A stretch of DNA of 48,833 nucleotides from Flavobacteriales bacterium CG_4_10_14_0_2_um_filter_35_18. Its GTDB lineage: Bacteria; Bacteroidota; Bacteroidia; Flavobacteriales; Flavobacteriaceae. This document shows, one piece after another, positions 1 through 9,597 of this stretch (position 1 is the first letter of the stretch; each line of letters starts with the position of its first letter). The notes under the pieces are model-generated. The model ran no database searches, was not told where the DNA came from, and saw nothing but the letters and a program-made list of their open reading frames with translations. The stretch covers positions 1 through 48,833 of the forward strand of contig PFPU01000141.1 in the NCBI GenBank assembly GCA_002793215.1. Direction: 5' to 3'. The position numbers were made by a program, and so were the translations under genes.

Positions 1-2046
1 GTTTTCTCCTTTTGGCAAAGACACAAAAACCTTATCAAAAAGAATATAAGGACCAAATCGTCCATTTGAAACAATGACATCATGACCTTCAAAAACACCT
101 AAAGTTTTTGGCAATTGAAATAAATCTAAAGCGGCTTTTAGCTCAATATTTCCTAGTGTTTGTGCTCCTTGTAAACTTGCAAATTTTGGTTTTTCATCAT
201 CGGTAGCCTCTCCTATCTGAATCATTGCACCAAATCGTCCCAAACGGGCATAAACATTTTTGCCGGAATCAGGGTCAACGCCCAAAAGTCGCTCACCCTT
301 AGCGCGGTCGGCATTTTCGGCAACATCCTCAACTGTTGGGTGAAAATCTTTATAAAAAGATTTTATCATTTTTATCCAATCGAGCTTTCCTTCGGCAATA
401 TTGTCAAATTCCTGTTCAACATCTGCAGTAAAATTGTAATCGAGAATGTTGTTAAAATGCTCAACTAAAAATCCGGTTACTACTTTTCCGATATCCGTTG
501 GAATCAATTTTCCTTTATCAGCTCCAAAGTTTTCGCTGATTACTGATGCTGTAATTTTGTTGTTTTTTAAAACCAGTTTATTGATGTTGCGCTTACTGCC
601 AGTAATAATTCCTTTTTCGATATAAGCTCTTTTTTGGATGGTAGAAATGGTTGGCGCATACGTTGAAGGTCGTCCAATGCCCAATTCTTCTAATTGTTTT
701 ACCAAAGAAGCCTCCGTAAAACGGTAAGGTGGAACGGTATAGCGCTCTGTGGCACTTATCAATAAATTTTTAAGTGCCTCATTGATGGCTAAACTTGGCA
801 ACATGCTGTCTTGATCTTCTTCGTCAAAATCAGTTCCTTCAAGATAAACCTTTAAAAACCCGTCAAATTTGATAACCTCACCATTTGCAATAAATTGTTT
901 ATCGCTATTAGAATGGTTTATTTTAACATTGGTGCGTTCTAACTCAGCGTCGCTCATTTGAGAGGCAATGGTGCGTTTCCAAATTAAACTATAAAGTCGG
1001 TCTTGGTCAAAATCAGCCGAAACCTGTTGCACATTTATATCAGTTGGTCGAATCGCCTCATGGGCTTCTTGCGCGCCTTTTGAATTGGTTTTAAAAACGC
1101 GAGGCTTGCTGTAATTTGCGCCATAACTTTTGGTAATAGCTTGTGCTGCAGCAATTTTTGCGTCGTTTGACAAGTTTAAACTATCGGTACGCATATAGGT
1201 TATTAAACCCGCTTCATAAAGTTTTTGGGCAACCAACATGGTTTTAGCCACCGGAAAACCCAATTTTCTTGAGGCTTCTTGTTGTAAAGTTGAGGTTGTA
1301 AATGGCGGTGCTGGTGATTTTTTTGCTGGCTTCACTTGTAAGTCTTCCACCTTAAAAATGGCGTTGACACTGGCATTTAAAAAAGCTTCTGCATCGGCCA
1401 AAGTATCAAAATTTTTGGGAAGTTTTGCTTTGAATTTTTGATTTTCGTGATTCGAAAATTCAGCATCAACTCGAAAAGAAGCACTTGCAACAAAGTTTTC
1501 AATTTCAGTTTCGCGTTCAACAATGAGTCTAACAGCTACCGATTGCACACGCCCAGCCGACAAGCCGCCTTTCACTTTACGCCATAAAACAGGCGACAAT
1601 TCATAACCCACAAGTCGGTCTAAAACCCGACGTGCTTGTTGGGCGTTTACTAAATTATAATCTATTTTCCTCGGATTTTCAATGGCTTTTAAAATGGCCG
1701 TTTTGGTAATTTCGTGAAAAACGATGCGTTTTGTATTGCTATCTTTTAATTTTAATTGTTCAAATAAATGCCACGAAATGGCCTCTCCTTCACGATCCTC
1801 ATCACTTGCTAACCAAATCGTTTCGGCTTTATTGGCTAAATCTTTTAGCGTTTTTACAAGTGTTTTTTTGTCTTGTGGCACTTGATAATTGGGTTTAAAA
1901 TCACCCTCAACATTAATACCTAATTCCTTTGATGGCAAATCGGCTATATGTCCAAAACTCGATGCTACTTGATAATCACTTCCTAAATATTTTTCTATTG
2001 TTTTGGCTTTCGCCGGAGATTCTACAATTACTAAATTCTTAGCCAT
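1..2046 (-). CDS. topA: DNA topoisomerase I, 3' end missing
   Basis: Type IA topoisomerase that relaxes negatively supercoiled DNA through a transient 5'-phosphotyrosine bond. The frame is open from an ATG at 2046 to the window edge, giving the first 682 residues; the C-terminal end lies outside. Visible: the Toprim start VIVESPAKAKTI, the acidic cluster DEDRE at residues 82-86, the catalytic Tyr284 in ITYMRTDS, the conserved GRPSTYAP near residue 460, and near the edge GRFGPYI-type C-terminal repeats. A -7 box (2067-2074) lies 20 bp upstream of the ATG, which supports this start. The gene is divergent from miaB. The identification is firm; only the missing end is uncertain. Confidence 0.97.
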   Translation of the reverse strand, partial: MAKNLVIVESPAKAKTIEKYLGSDYQVASSFGHIADLPSKELGINVEGDFKPNYQVPQDKKTLVKTLKDLANKAETIWLASDEDREGEAISWHLFEQLKLKDSNTKRIVFHEITKTAILKAIENPRKIDYNLVNAQQARRVLDRLVGYELSPVLWRKVKGGLSAGRVQSVAVRLIVERETEIENFVASASFRVDAEFSNHENQKFKAKLPKNFDTLADAEAFLNASVNAIFKVEDLQVKPAKKSPAPPFTTSTLQQEASRKLGFPVAKTMLVAQKLYEAGLITYMRTDSLNLSNDAKIAAAQAITKSYGANYSKPRVFKTNSKGAQEAHEAIRPTDINVQQVSADFDQDRLYSLIWKRTIASQMSDAELERTNVKINHSNSDKQFIANGEVIKFDGFLKVYLEGTDFDEEDQDSMLPSLAINEALKNLLISATERYTVPPYRFTEASLVKQLEELGIGRPSTYAPTISTIQKRAYIEKGIITGSKRNINKLVLKNNKITASVISENFGADKGKLIPTDIGKVVTGFLVEHFNNILDYNFTADVEQEFDNIAEGKLDWIKMIKSFYKDFHPTVEDVAENADRAKGERLLGVDPDSGKNVYARLGRFGAMIQIGEATDDEKPKFASLQGAQTLGNIELKAALDLFQLPKTLGVFEGHDVIVSNGRFGPYILFDKVFVSLPKGEN

Positions 2047-2066
2047 AGGTTTATTTTAAGATGCTG

Positions 2067-2074
2067 CAAAAGTA
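2067..2074 (-). promoter_or_regulatory. -7 box of topA promoter
   Basis: On the minus strand this reads TACTTTTG, a full match to the Bacteroidota -7 consensus TAnnTTTG. It lies 20 bp upstream of the topA ATG. I see no convincing -33 TTTG. Confidence 0.6.
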
Positions 2075-2222
2075 TGTAGATTTTTTAAATTACCTATTTT
2101 AGAGGACTTTTTTATAAATTGAAGCTTTATCATGCTAATTTATAAACGCCTCTTTGCAAATCACAATTTCATAATTTGATCTTAATTTTTCTGCCAATAT
2201 GTCACCTTTTAAGGGTTTTGAT

Positions 2223-2230
2223 TACCTTTG
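2223..2230 (+). promoter_or_regulatory. -7 box of miaB promoter
   Basis: TACCTTTG matches TAnnTTTG and lies 14 bp before the ATG at 2245. The longer open frame from 2176 would begin upstream of this promoter, so the 2245 start is preferred. The -33 element is weak. Confidence 0.6.
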
Positions 2231-2244
2231 CACAAATTAATAAT

Positions 2245-3684
2245 ATGTTTACCGAAAAAATTATAGAAGAACAAAAACAAGGTCAGGCCTTGATTACCGA
2301 AATAAAAAAGGAAAATTCTAAAAAGCTCTTTATTGAGAGTTATGGGTGTCAGATGAATTTAAACGACAGTGAAATTGTTGCTGCCATACTTTCTGACCAC
2401 GGTTTTAACACCACTCAAAATTTGGAAGAAGCCGATTTGGTATTGGTAAACACCTGCTCTATTCGCGAAAAAGCTGAGCAAACTGTAAGAAAACGTCTCG
2501 AAAAATTTAATGCCATAAAAAAAATAAATCCTAAAATGAAAGTCGGTGTTTTGGGCTGTATGGCCGAACGCTTAAAAGAACAGTTTTTAGAAGAAGAAAA
2601 AATTGTCGATTTGGTTGTGGGACCCGATGCCTACCGCGATTTACCAAATTTAATTGCCGAAATTGAAGCCGGCAGAGATGCCGTAAATGTTATTCTATCG
2701 CGCGAAGAAACCTATGCCGATGTGTCGCCAGTGCGCTTAAACTCTAATGGCGTTTCGGCTTTTGTGTCGATTACACGTGGTTGTGATAATATGTGTACTT
2801 TTTGTGTAGTTCCTTTTACCAGAGGTCGCGAACGCAGTCGTGATCCGGAAAGCATTATCAAAGAAATTCAAGATTTATCCGATAAGAATTTTAAAGAAAT
2901 AACCTTGCTCGGTCAAAATGTGGATAGTTATTTATGGTTTGGTGGCGGACTTAAAAAAGATTTTAAAAATGCCAGCGATATGGCGCAAGCTACGGCCTTA
3001 AGTTTTTCAAACTTATTAGATAGGTGCGCCTCTCAATTTCCAAAACTGCGCTTTCGCTTTTCAACTTCTAATCCGCAAGATATGCACTTAGATGTGTTGC
3101 ACACCATGGCCAAACACGACAACATTTGCAAATACATCCATTTGCCTATTCAGTCAGGCAGCACCCGCATGCTTGAACGTATGAATCGCAAACACACGCG
3201 CCAAGAATATATGACCTTAATAGATAACGTACATAAAATTTTGCCCGATTGTGCCATTTCTCATGATATGATGGTCGGATTTTGTGGTGAAACCGAAGCC
3301 GATCATCAAGAAACTTTGTCGCTAATGGCTTATGTAAAATATGATTTTGGATTTATGTTTGCCTATTCTGAGCGTCCCGGAACTTTGGCAGCCAAAAAAA
3401 TGGACGACGATGTGCCGCTAACAGTTAAAAAACGACGCTTAAATGAGGTCATTCAACTGCAACGCGTACACAGTTTATACCGAACTGAACAATTTTTGGG
3501 AAAAACAGTGGAAGTTTTGATAGAAGGGGAATCAAAAAAATCGGATGCGTATTGGATGGGACGGAATTCACAAAATGCCGTAGTGGTTTTTCCAAAAACA
3601 AATATAGAAAAGGTAGGCGATTTAGTTCATGTTAAAGTAAACACCTGCACTTCGGCAACTTTAATAGGTGAAAAAATAAGTTAA
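2245..3684 (+). CDS. miaB: tRNA-2-methylthio-N6-dimethylallyladenosine synthase MiaB
   Basis: Radical-SAM methylthiotransferase that adds a methylthio group to i6A37 in tRNAs reading UNN codons. It has 479 residues from the ATG at 2245. The N-terminal UPF0004 domain carries the three cysteines of the auxiliary 4Fe-4S cluster (Cys35, Cys71, Cys105). The radical-SAM motif is Cys180, Cys184 and Cys187 in RGCDNMCTFC, and a TRAM-like RNA-binding tail follows. The frame stays open upstream to 2176, but a -7 box at 2223-2230 makes the upstream start unlikely. It is the first gene of the rightward block, with 17 bp before the sigma54 activator gene. All the sequence hallmarks separate it from RimO only by overall resemblance, so a small doubt remains. 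Confidence 0.95.
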   Translation: MFTEKIIEEQKQGQALITEIKKENSKKLFIESYGCQMNLNDSEIVAAILSDHGFNTTQNLEEADLVLVNTCSIREKAEQTVRKRLEKFNAIKKINPKMKVGVLGCMAERLKEQFLEEEKIVDLVVGPDAYRDLPNLIAEIEAGRDAVNVILSREETYADVSPVRLNSNGVSAFVSITRGCDNMCTFCVVPFTRGRERSRDPESIIKEIQDLSDKNFKEITLLGQNVDSYLWFGGGLKKDFKNASDMAQATALSFSNLLDRCASQFPKLRFRFSTSNPQDMHLDVLHTMAKHDNICKYIHLPIQSGSTRMLERMNRKHTRQEYMTLIDNVHKILPDCAISHDMMVGFCGETEADHQETLSLMAYVKYDFGFMFAYSERPGTLAAKKMDDDVPLTVKKRRLNEVIQLQRVHSLYRTEQFLGKTVEVLIEGESKKSDAYWMGRNSQNAVVVFPKTNIEKVGDLVHVKVNTCTSATLIGEKIS

Positions 3685-3701
3685 TTTAAATTCTCCAAAC
3701 T

Positions 3702-4937
3702 ATGGAATTATCGGTACAAACCATCAAACAACGTTTTGGAATTATTGGAAACGATTTGCATTTAAACCGCGCCATTGAAAAAGCCCTACGCGTTTCACCC
3801 ACCAATATTTCGGTTCTTGTAACAGGCGAAAGTGGGGTTGGAAAAGAAAATATTCCAAAAATAATTCACCAACTTTCACACCGTAAACACGCCAATTATA
3901 TCGCTGTTAACTGTGGCGCAATTCCCGAAGGAACCATTGATAGTGAATTATTTGGTCATGAAAAAGGCTCTTTTACAGGCGCTACACAATCCCGAAAAGG
4001 CTATTTTGAAGTCGCCGATGGTGGCACCATTTTTTTGGATGAAGTTGCCGAATTGCCTTTGACCACACAAGTTAGGTTGCTTCGAATTTTAGAAAATGGT
4101 GAATTTATGAAAGTAGGCTCCTCACAAGTGCAAAAAACCGATGTACGGATTGTGGCTGCCTCTAATTTAAATATGATAAAAGCCATCAGCCAAAATAAAT
4201 TTAGAGAAGATTTATATTATCGCTTGAGCACCATTGAAATTAATTTACCGCCTTTGCGTGAACGCAAATCAGATATTCACTTGTTATTTAGAAAATTTGC
4301 TTCCGATTTTGCTCAAAAATACCGCATGCCAACCATTCGCTTAGAATCCGATGCGGTTAGCCTTTTAGAAAATTATAATTGGCCTGGAAATATCAGGCAA
4401 CTGCGCAATATTGCCGAACAAATTTCAGTAATAGAGCAAATTAGAGTGATTGATGCCTCCATTTTAAAAGCTTACTTGCCCAATCAAAAAGAGAATTTAC
4501 CAGCCCTGATTGGTGAAAAATTTAAAGAAAGTGAATTCGCCAATGAACGAGAAATTTTGTACAAGGTATTGTTTGATATGCGACATGATATAAATGACTT
4601 AAAAAAACTGACGCTGAGTTTGATAAAAGACGAAAATAACCAAATCAACTTGAACGAAAACAAACATCTTATCGAAAAACTTTACAACAATTTTGAATTG
4701 CAAGATCAAGAGGAATCTCCGGTTGAAATTATTACTGCTGATAAAAATAAACAGTATAATCAAGCCAATTTTAATGAGGTAGAAACCATAGAACCCGTGC
4801 AATCTTTGAGGGATACCGAAATTGAAATGATTACCCAAGCCATTGCCCGCCATAAAGGAAAACGTAAATTAGCGGCAAAAGAATTAGGCATTTCTGAACG
4901 CACGCTTTATAGAAAAATTAAACAACTTAATTTATAG
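3702..4937 (+). CDS. sigma54-dependent Fis-family transcriptional activator lacking a sensor domain
   Basis: Bacterial enhancer-binding protein of 411 residues that should remodel sigma54 RNA polymerase using ATP. The AAA+ domain begins almost at the N-terminus: Walker A GESGVGKE at 42-49, the sigma54-contacting loop as GSFTGA at 89-94 (usual form GAFTGA), and Walker B TIFLDE at 109-114. A Fis-type helix-turn-helix, RKLAAKELGISERTLYRKI, closes the protein. There is no receiver, GAF or PAS domain, so activity must be set by expression, a partner protein or constitutively. A 100-residue Asn/Glu-rich linker separates the AAA+ domain from the DNA-binding domain. It sits between miaB and lptE, an order I recall as common in Flavobacteriia; its targets are unknown. 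Confidence 0.93.
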   Translation: MELSVQTIKQRFGIIGNDLHLNRAIEKALRVSPTNISVLVTGESGVGKENIPKIIHQLSHRKHANYIAVNCGAIPEGTIDSELFGHEKGSFTGATQSRKGYFEVADGGTIFLDEVAELPLTTQVRLLRILENGEFMKVGSSQVQKTDVRIVAASNLNMIKAISQNKFREDLYYRLSTIEINLPPLRERKSDIHLLFRKFASDFAQKYRMPTIRLESDAVSLLENYNWPGNIRQLRNIAEQISVIEQIRVIDASILKAYLPNQKENLPALIGEKFKESEFANEREILYKVLFDMRHDINDLKKLTLSLIKDENNQINLNENKHLIEKLYNNFELQDQEESPVEIITADKNKQYNQANFNEVETIEPVQSLRDTEIEMITQAIARHKGKRKLAAKELGISERTLYRKIKQLNL

Positions 4938-4976
4938 TTAGCTTCTACTTTCAGGTTTAAAGTTCATAATTATTAA

Positions 4977-4984
4977 TATCTTTG
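4977..4984 (+). promoter_or_regulatory. -7 box of lptE promoter
   Basis: TATCTTTG matches TAnnTTTG. It overlaps the TTG at 4982 that opens the longest reading frame, which rules that codon out as the start and points to the ATG at 5012. It gives lptE-secG a promoter separate from miaB. Confidence 0.55.
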
Positions 4985-5011
4985 AAATCCTTAATAAGCA
5001 CTCAAAAAAAT

Positions 5012-5533
5012 ATGAATCGCCAAATAAATCATTTATTTAATAGCACTTTAATAATTGTTCTTATCATAACATTTACGGCTGGTTGCGGGGCTTATTCGTT
5101 TACCGGAGGTAGCACTGGCGAAGCCAAAACCCTTCAGATAGATTATTTTCCTAACAATTCAGAGTTGGTTGAACCCCGATTAAGTCAAGCATTTACCTTG
5201 GCTTTGCAGGATTTATTCTTAAAACAAACCAATTTAAATTTGGTAAAAACAAATGGCGATTTACAATTTGAAGGCGAAATTACACAATACCGCATAGAGC
5301 CTATGTCGGCAACTGCACAACAAACGGCCGCACAAAATAGGCTGACTATTATGTTAAATGTCCGATTTTTTAACAAGTTAAAAGAAGTAGATAATTTTAC
5401 CCAAAGCTTTAGTTTTTATTATGATTATGACGCTAATGCTCAATTAACTGGCAGTATTTTAGACGAAGCCTTTAAAGTTATTTTTGAACGCATAACCCAA
5501 GATATATTTAATGCTTCAATAGCAAAATGGTAA
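5012..5533 (+). CDS. lptE: LPS-assembly lipoprotein LptE
   Basis: Outer-membrane lipoprotein of 173 residues that plugs the LptD barrel and helps insert lipopolysaccharide in the outer leaflet. The ATG at 5012 gives a hydrophobic signal ending in FTAGC with the lipidated Cys25. The mature start GAYSFTGGS is typical of Bacteroidota LptE, and the rest has the expected small alpha/beta character (TLQIDYFPNN, then LSQAFTLALQDLFLKQ). An alternative TTG start at 4982 lies within the promoter and is rejected. The next gene begins 1 bp after the stop, so the two are probably translated together. LptE is poorly conserved; the call rests on the motif pattern and position. Confidence 0.85.
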   Translation: MNRQINHLFNSTLIIVLIITFTAGCGAYSFTGGSTGEAKTLQIDYFPNNSELVEPRLSQAFTLALQDLFLKQTNLNLVKTNGDLQFEGEITQYRIEPMSATAQQTAAQNRLTIMLNVRFFNKLKEVDNFTQSFSFYYDYDANAQLTGSILDEAFKVIFERITQDIFNASIAKW

Positions 5534-5534
5534 A

Positions 5535-6230
5535 ATGAATTTAGCCGAATTTAATACAAACCTCATCAACCCTGATAAAATAGACAAACTATTTATCGAT
5601 AAAATTGAGCCTGTTTTAGAAGCTTATCCTTATTTTCAGGCAGCTCGGATTCTTCATTTAAAGGGCCTACAAAATCAGGAAAGTTTTAAATTTAATGATG
5701 CCTTAAAAAAAACCGCTGCTTATACAACCGACCGCTCCGTACTTTTTGATTTTATTTGTTCATCAAATCAAATTGTAAAAGCAAACACAAAGGAAACAAT
5801 TTCGGAATTACCTAAAACAATTAGCGCACACCACAAAATTACACCTTTTGAAACCTTAAGCATAGGTAAACCATTGGTTTTTAATGCCACCGAAACCCAT
5901 TCATTTAACGAATGGCTTCAATTAAAACAATTAGAACCCATTCACCGCGAGGAAACTAAACCTGATGAACCCAATGATTTAATCGAAAACTTTATTAAAA
6001 CAAATCCTAAAATAAAGCCTCTAAAAACCATTGAAAAGGCACCTATTTTTATTGAAAGTATTCAAGAAAACCCAAATATTATGACCGAAACCTTGGCAAA
6101 GGTTTACCTCGAACAAAAAAAATATGAAAAAGCGATTAAGGCTTATCATATTTTAATTTTGAAATATCCAGAAAAAAGTGGTTTCTTTGCAGACCAAATT
6201 AGAGCAATAAAAAATTTACAAAAAATATAA
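5535..6230 (+). CDS. TPR-like protein of the lptE-secG cluster, function unknown
   Basis: Protein of 231 residues with no signal peptide or membrane segment, so probably cytoplasmic. The N-terminal part (residues 1-80) has a helical segment including PYFQAARILHLKGL. The middle is variable and rich in Lys, Glu and Pro. Residues 180-230 form one recognisable tetratricopeptide-like helix pair (LAKVYLEQKKYEKAIKAYHI, then ILKYPEKSGFFADQI). The gene starts 1 bp after the lptE stop and ends 12 bp before secG, so it belongs to the same transcript. I associate this gene with the secG neighbourhood of Flavobacteriia, which suggests an envelope or secretion link, but the function is not known. Confidence 0.8.
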   Translation: MNLAEFNTNLINPDKIDKLFIDKIEPVLEAYPYFQAARILHLKGLQNQESFKFNDALKKTAAYTTDRSVLFDFICSSNQIVKANTKETISELPKTISAHHKITPFETLSIGKPLVFNATETHSFNEWLQLKQLEPIHREETKPDEPNDLIENFIKTNPKIKPLKTIEKAPIFIESIQENPNIMTETLAKVYLEQKKYEKAIKAYHILILKYPEKSGFFADQIRAIKNLQKI

Positions 6231-6242
6231 TATTTACACATC

Positions 6243-6602
6243 ATGACTTACACCATTTTCTTAGTATTAATCATTATTGTAGCCGCATTTCTTGTTTTAC
6301 TTATTATGGTTCAAAACCCAAAAGGCGGCGGATTATCCTCTTCTTTTGGAGGTGGTGGCACACAAGCTTTAGGTGGCGTACAAAACACAACTAATTTTTT
6401 AGATAAAAGCACTTGGGTTTTAGCAGCAATCCTATTTTCTTTGATTTTGTTGTCAAATTTTGCCATTGAACGCACTAGTGTGCAACAAAATTCTCAAGTT
6501 GAACAAAAGCTTGAAGACCGACAGGTTCCGGTTGAAAATCAAAAATTGGCTACACCTATTACTTCGCCAACAACTGACAGCAAAAAAGACAGTAGCAAAT
6601 AG
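6243..6602 (+). CDS. secG: Preprotein translocase subunit SecG
   Basis: Small inner-membrane component of the SecYEG channel that assists SecA-driven export. It has 119 residues. Membrane segment 1 is at 3-24, then the diagnostic polar loop QNPKGGGLSSSFGGGGTQ, then membrane segment 2 at about 57-76, and a hydrophilic C-terminal tail of about 40 residues rich in Gln, Thr and Ser, longer than in E. coli SecG (110 residues in total). It is the last gene before a strong hairpin terminator and is probably co-transcribed with lptE and the TPR gene. Confidence 0.95.
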   Translation: MTYTIFLVLIIIVAAFLVLLIMVQNPKGGGLSSSFGGGGTQALGGVQNTTNFLDKSTWVLAAILFSLILLSNFAIERTSVQQNSQVEQKLEDRQVPVENQKLATPITSPTTDSKKDSSK

Positions 6603-6625
6603 CAAAACCGTTCTTTTAATCCTAT

Positions 6626-6661
6626 AAAATGCCAGCGCAATGACACGTTGGCATTTTTTTT
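6626..6661 (+). terminator. Rho-independent terminator after secG
   Basis: Stem AAAATGCCAGCG (6626-6637) pairs with CGTTGGCATTTT (6646-6657) with one G-U pair and an 8-nt loop, followed by a T run. It separates the lptE-secG transcript from groESL. Confidence 0.85.
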
Positions 6662-6679
6662 ATTTCTTTGGCAGAAATC

Positions 6680-6687
6680 TAACTTTG
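6680..6687 (+). promoter_or_regulatory. -7 box of groESL promoter
   Basis: TAACTTTG matches TAnnTTTG, 52 bp before the groES ATG. It overlaps the TTTGG of a second promoter-like element (6684-6702). No CIRCE sequence (TTAGCACTC-N9-GAGTGCTAA) is present nearby. Confidence 0.55.
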
Positions 6688-6702
6688 GCATCATTTCTGA
6701 CT
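6684..6702 (+). promoter_or_regulatory. TTTGG-N10-GACT element upstream of groES
   Basis: TTTGGCATCATTTCTGACT. The same element, 15 of 19 bases identical, precedes htpG. The GG-N10-G spacing is that of sigma54 -24/-12 promoters, although the -12 part is GA instead of GC. Its regulatory role is inferred. Confidence 0.45.
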
Positions 6703-6739
6703 AATCTTAGTGGACATTAACTTAAAAATTTTATAAAAA

Positions 6740-7018
6740 ATGAGTAAATTAAACATCAAACCTTTGGCCGATCGCGTTCTAATTGAACCTCAGGCCGCTG
6801 AAACCAAAACGGCATCTGGAATTATCATACCAGATTCTGCCAAAGAAAAACCACAACGCGGAAAAGTTGTAGCCGTTGGCAGTGGCACTAAAAAAGCGCC
6901 TTTAACTGTTAAAGTGGGCGATACCGTTCTTTACGGAAAATATGCCGGAACTGAATTAAAATTTGAAGGTATTGATTACCTCATCATGAAAGAAAGCGAT
7001 ATTTTCGCCATTATCTAA
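6740..7018 (+). CDS. groES: Co-chaperonin GroES (Hsp10)
   Basis: Heptameric lid of the GroEL folding chamber, 92 residues. The N-terminal [11 protein letters not shown], the mobile loop region [18 protein letters not shown] (19-36) and the core GKVVAVGSG and [16 protein letters not shown] are all normal for the family. It lies 42 bp upstream of groEL and shares its promoter region. It is preceded by the secG terminator and by both a -7 box and a TTTGG-N10-GACT element, so it may have separate housekeeping and stress-linked promoters. Confidence 0.98.
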   Translation: MSKLNIKPLADRVLIEPQAAETKTASGIIIPDSAKEKPQRGKVVAVGSGTKKAPLTVKVGDTVLYGKYAGTELKFEGIDYLIMKESDIFAII

Positions 7019-7057
7019 ACAAAAAATAAAAATTAATCCAAAAATTTAAAAACATAA

Positions 7058-8698
<1,641 letters not shown>

Positions 8699-8723
8699 TA
8701 TAGAAAATCTTATAAATATAAAA

Positions 8724-8757
8724 AACCTGCTTTAAAACTTTTAAAGCAGGTTTTTTT
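8724..8757 (+). terminator. Rho-independent terminator after groEL
   Basis: AACCTGCTTTAA pairs with TTAAAGCAGGTT around a short loop and is followed by seven T. It starts 26 bp after the groEL stop. Confidence 0.9.
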
Positions 8758-8809
8758 AGCTTCTAGATTTAAAAACTTTTATAAAAATTGTTAAATCTAA
8801 ATATCATGT

Positions 8810-9505
8810 TTATTTTTCGTTTTTCTTAATTTCGGCTATAAACCGATTGAGCTGTAACCCATATTTAGATTGCTTAACACTCTTTATTAATGAATTGTTA
8901 ATGGTATCGAGCAACTTGATATTTGCATTGTATAAATCGGTTAAGGCAATATAGGCCGAAACTTCATTTTTTGGGTGTGTTACGGCAAAATTTGTGGCGT
9001 ATAAATAACGCCTTATAAGGAGCCGTTGCGATAACTTATCAATACTATCAATTAACACTTCATTTTTGGTTTTGTTGGCTTCAAAGTCAGCTTGAATTAA
9101 ATCGAGTTGTTGGTTGTTAAATTTACTAATCATCTTGTTGTATTGATTGAGCAAATCTTGATTTTTAGAGCCTTTAATTGTGGCCGCAATATCAAACCTA
9201 TCGAGTTTTGATTTAATTTCAATTTTACCTTTTTCTCCAAAAAATAATATTTTTTTGTCCGAATCGGCAAGGGTAATGTAATACATTTCAGGGCTTTCAA
9301 CATTATCCGACAAGGTAAAAGTAGCTGCGCCATCAACAACAATTGAATCGACAGTTACCATTAAAGTATCTACCACTTTTTGAAGATAAACCGTCCCTTT
9401 TTTAAGTCCATCTACTTGAACTTGCACTTCCATAGAGCCCACCTTTTTGGTGTTACATGCCAAAAGGCTAAGTAAAACCGCCCCAACAACTAAAATTTTT
9501 TTCAT
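8810..9505 (-). CDS. DUF4369-type lipoprotein without a thioredoxin domain
   Basis: Exported lipoprotein of 231 residues. The signal MKKILVVGAVLLSLLAC puts the lipidated Cys at residue 17. The following 80 residues (LKKGTVYLQKV, GEKGKIEIKSKLDRFDIAATIKG) are the beta-sandwich DUF4369 that in many Bacteroidota proteins precedes a thioredoxin-like domain. Here the protein ends in about 110 helical residues with no CxxC, so no redox activity is expected. An alternative ATG lies 18 bp upstream at 9523. A near-match -7 box, GATATTTG, with a TTG 23 bp further upstream, would start transcription almost at that codon, so I prefer 9505. The M14 peptidase gene is upstream on the same strand. Function unknown. 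Confidence 0.8.
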   Translation of the reverse strand: MKKILVVGAVLLSLLACNTKKVGSMEVQVQVDGLKKGTVYLQKVVDTLMVTVDSIVVDGAATFTLSDNVESPEMYYITLADSDKKILFFGEKGKIEIKSKLDRFDIAATIKGSKNQDLLNQYNKMISKFNNQQLDLIQADFEANKTKNEVLIDSIDKLSQRLLIRRYLYATNFAVTHPKNEVSAYIALTDLYNANIKLLDTINNSLIKSVKQSKYGLQLNRFIAEIKKNEK

Positions 9506-9597
9506 TGAATTCTTTAATTTCATCCTACAAATATCTGTTTTTTAATCGGTTTAAAAAACAAGTTTTTTACAGCTATTTTGCTATGCTTTAAAGGTGT

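Noticed and set aside
2176-2244. Upstream extension of miaB
   Set aside because: The extension covers the promoter -7 box and adds no conserved MiaB sequence.
6641-6653. TGACACGTTGGCA as a second copy of the htpG palindrome
   Set aside because: Right arm mismatched, and it lies within the loop and stem of the secG terminator.
6662-6739. CIRCE element for HrcA control of groESL
   Set aside because: TTAGCACTC-N9-GAGTGCTAA or a close variant is not present.
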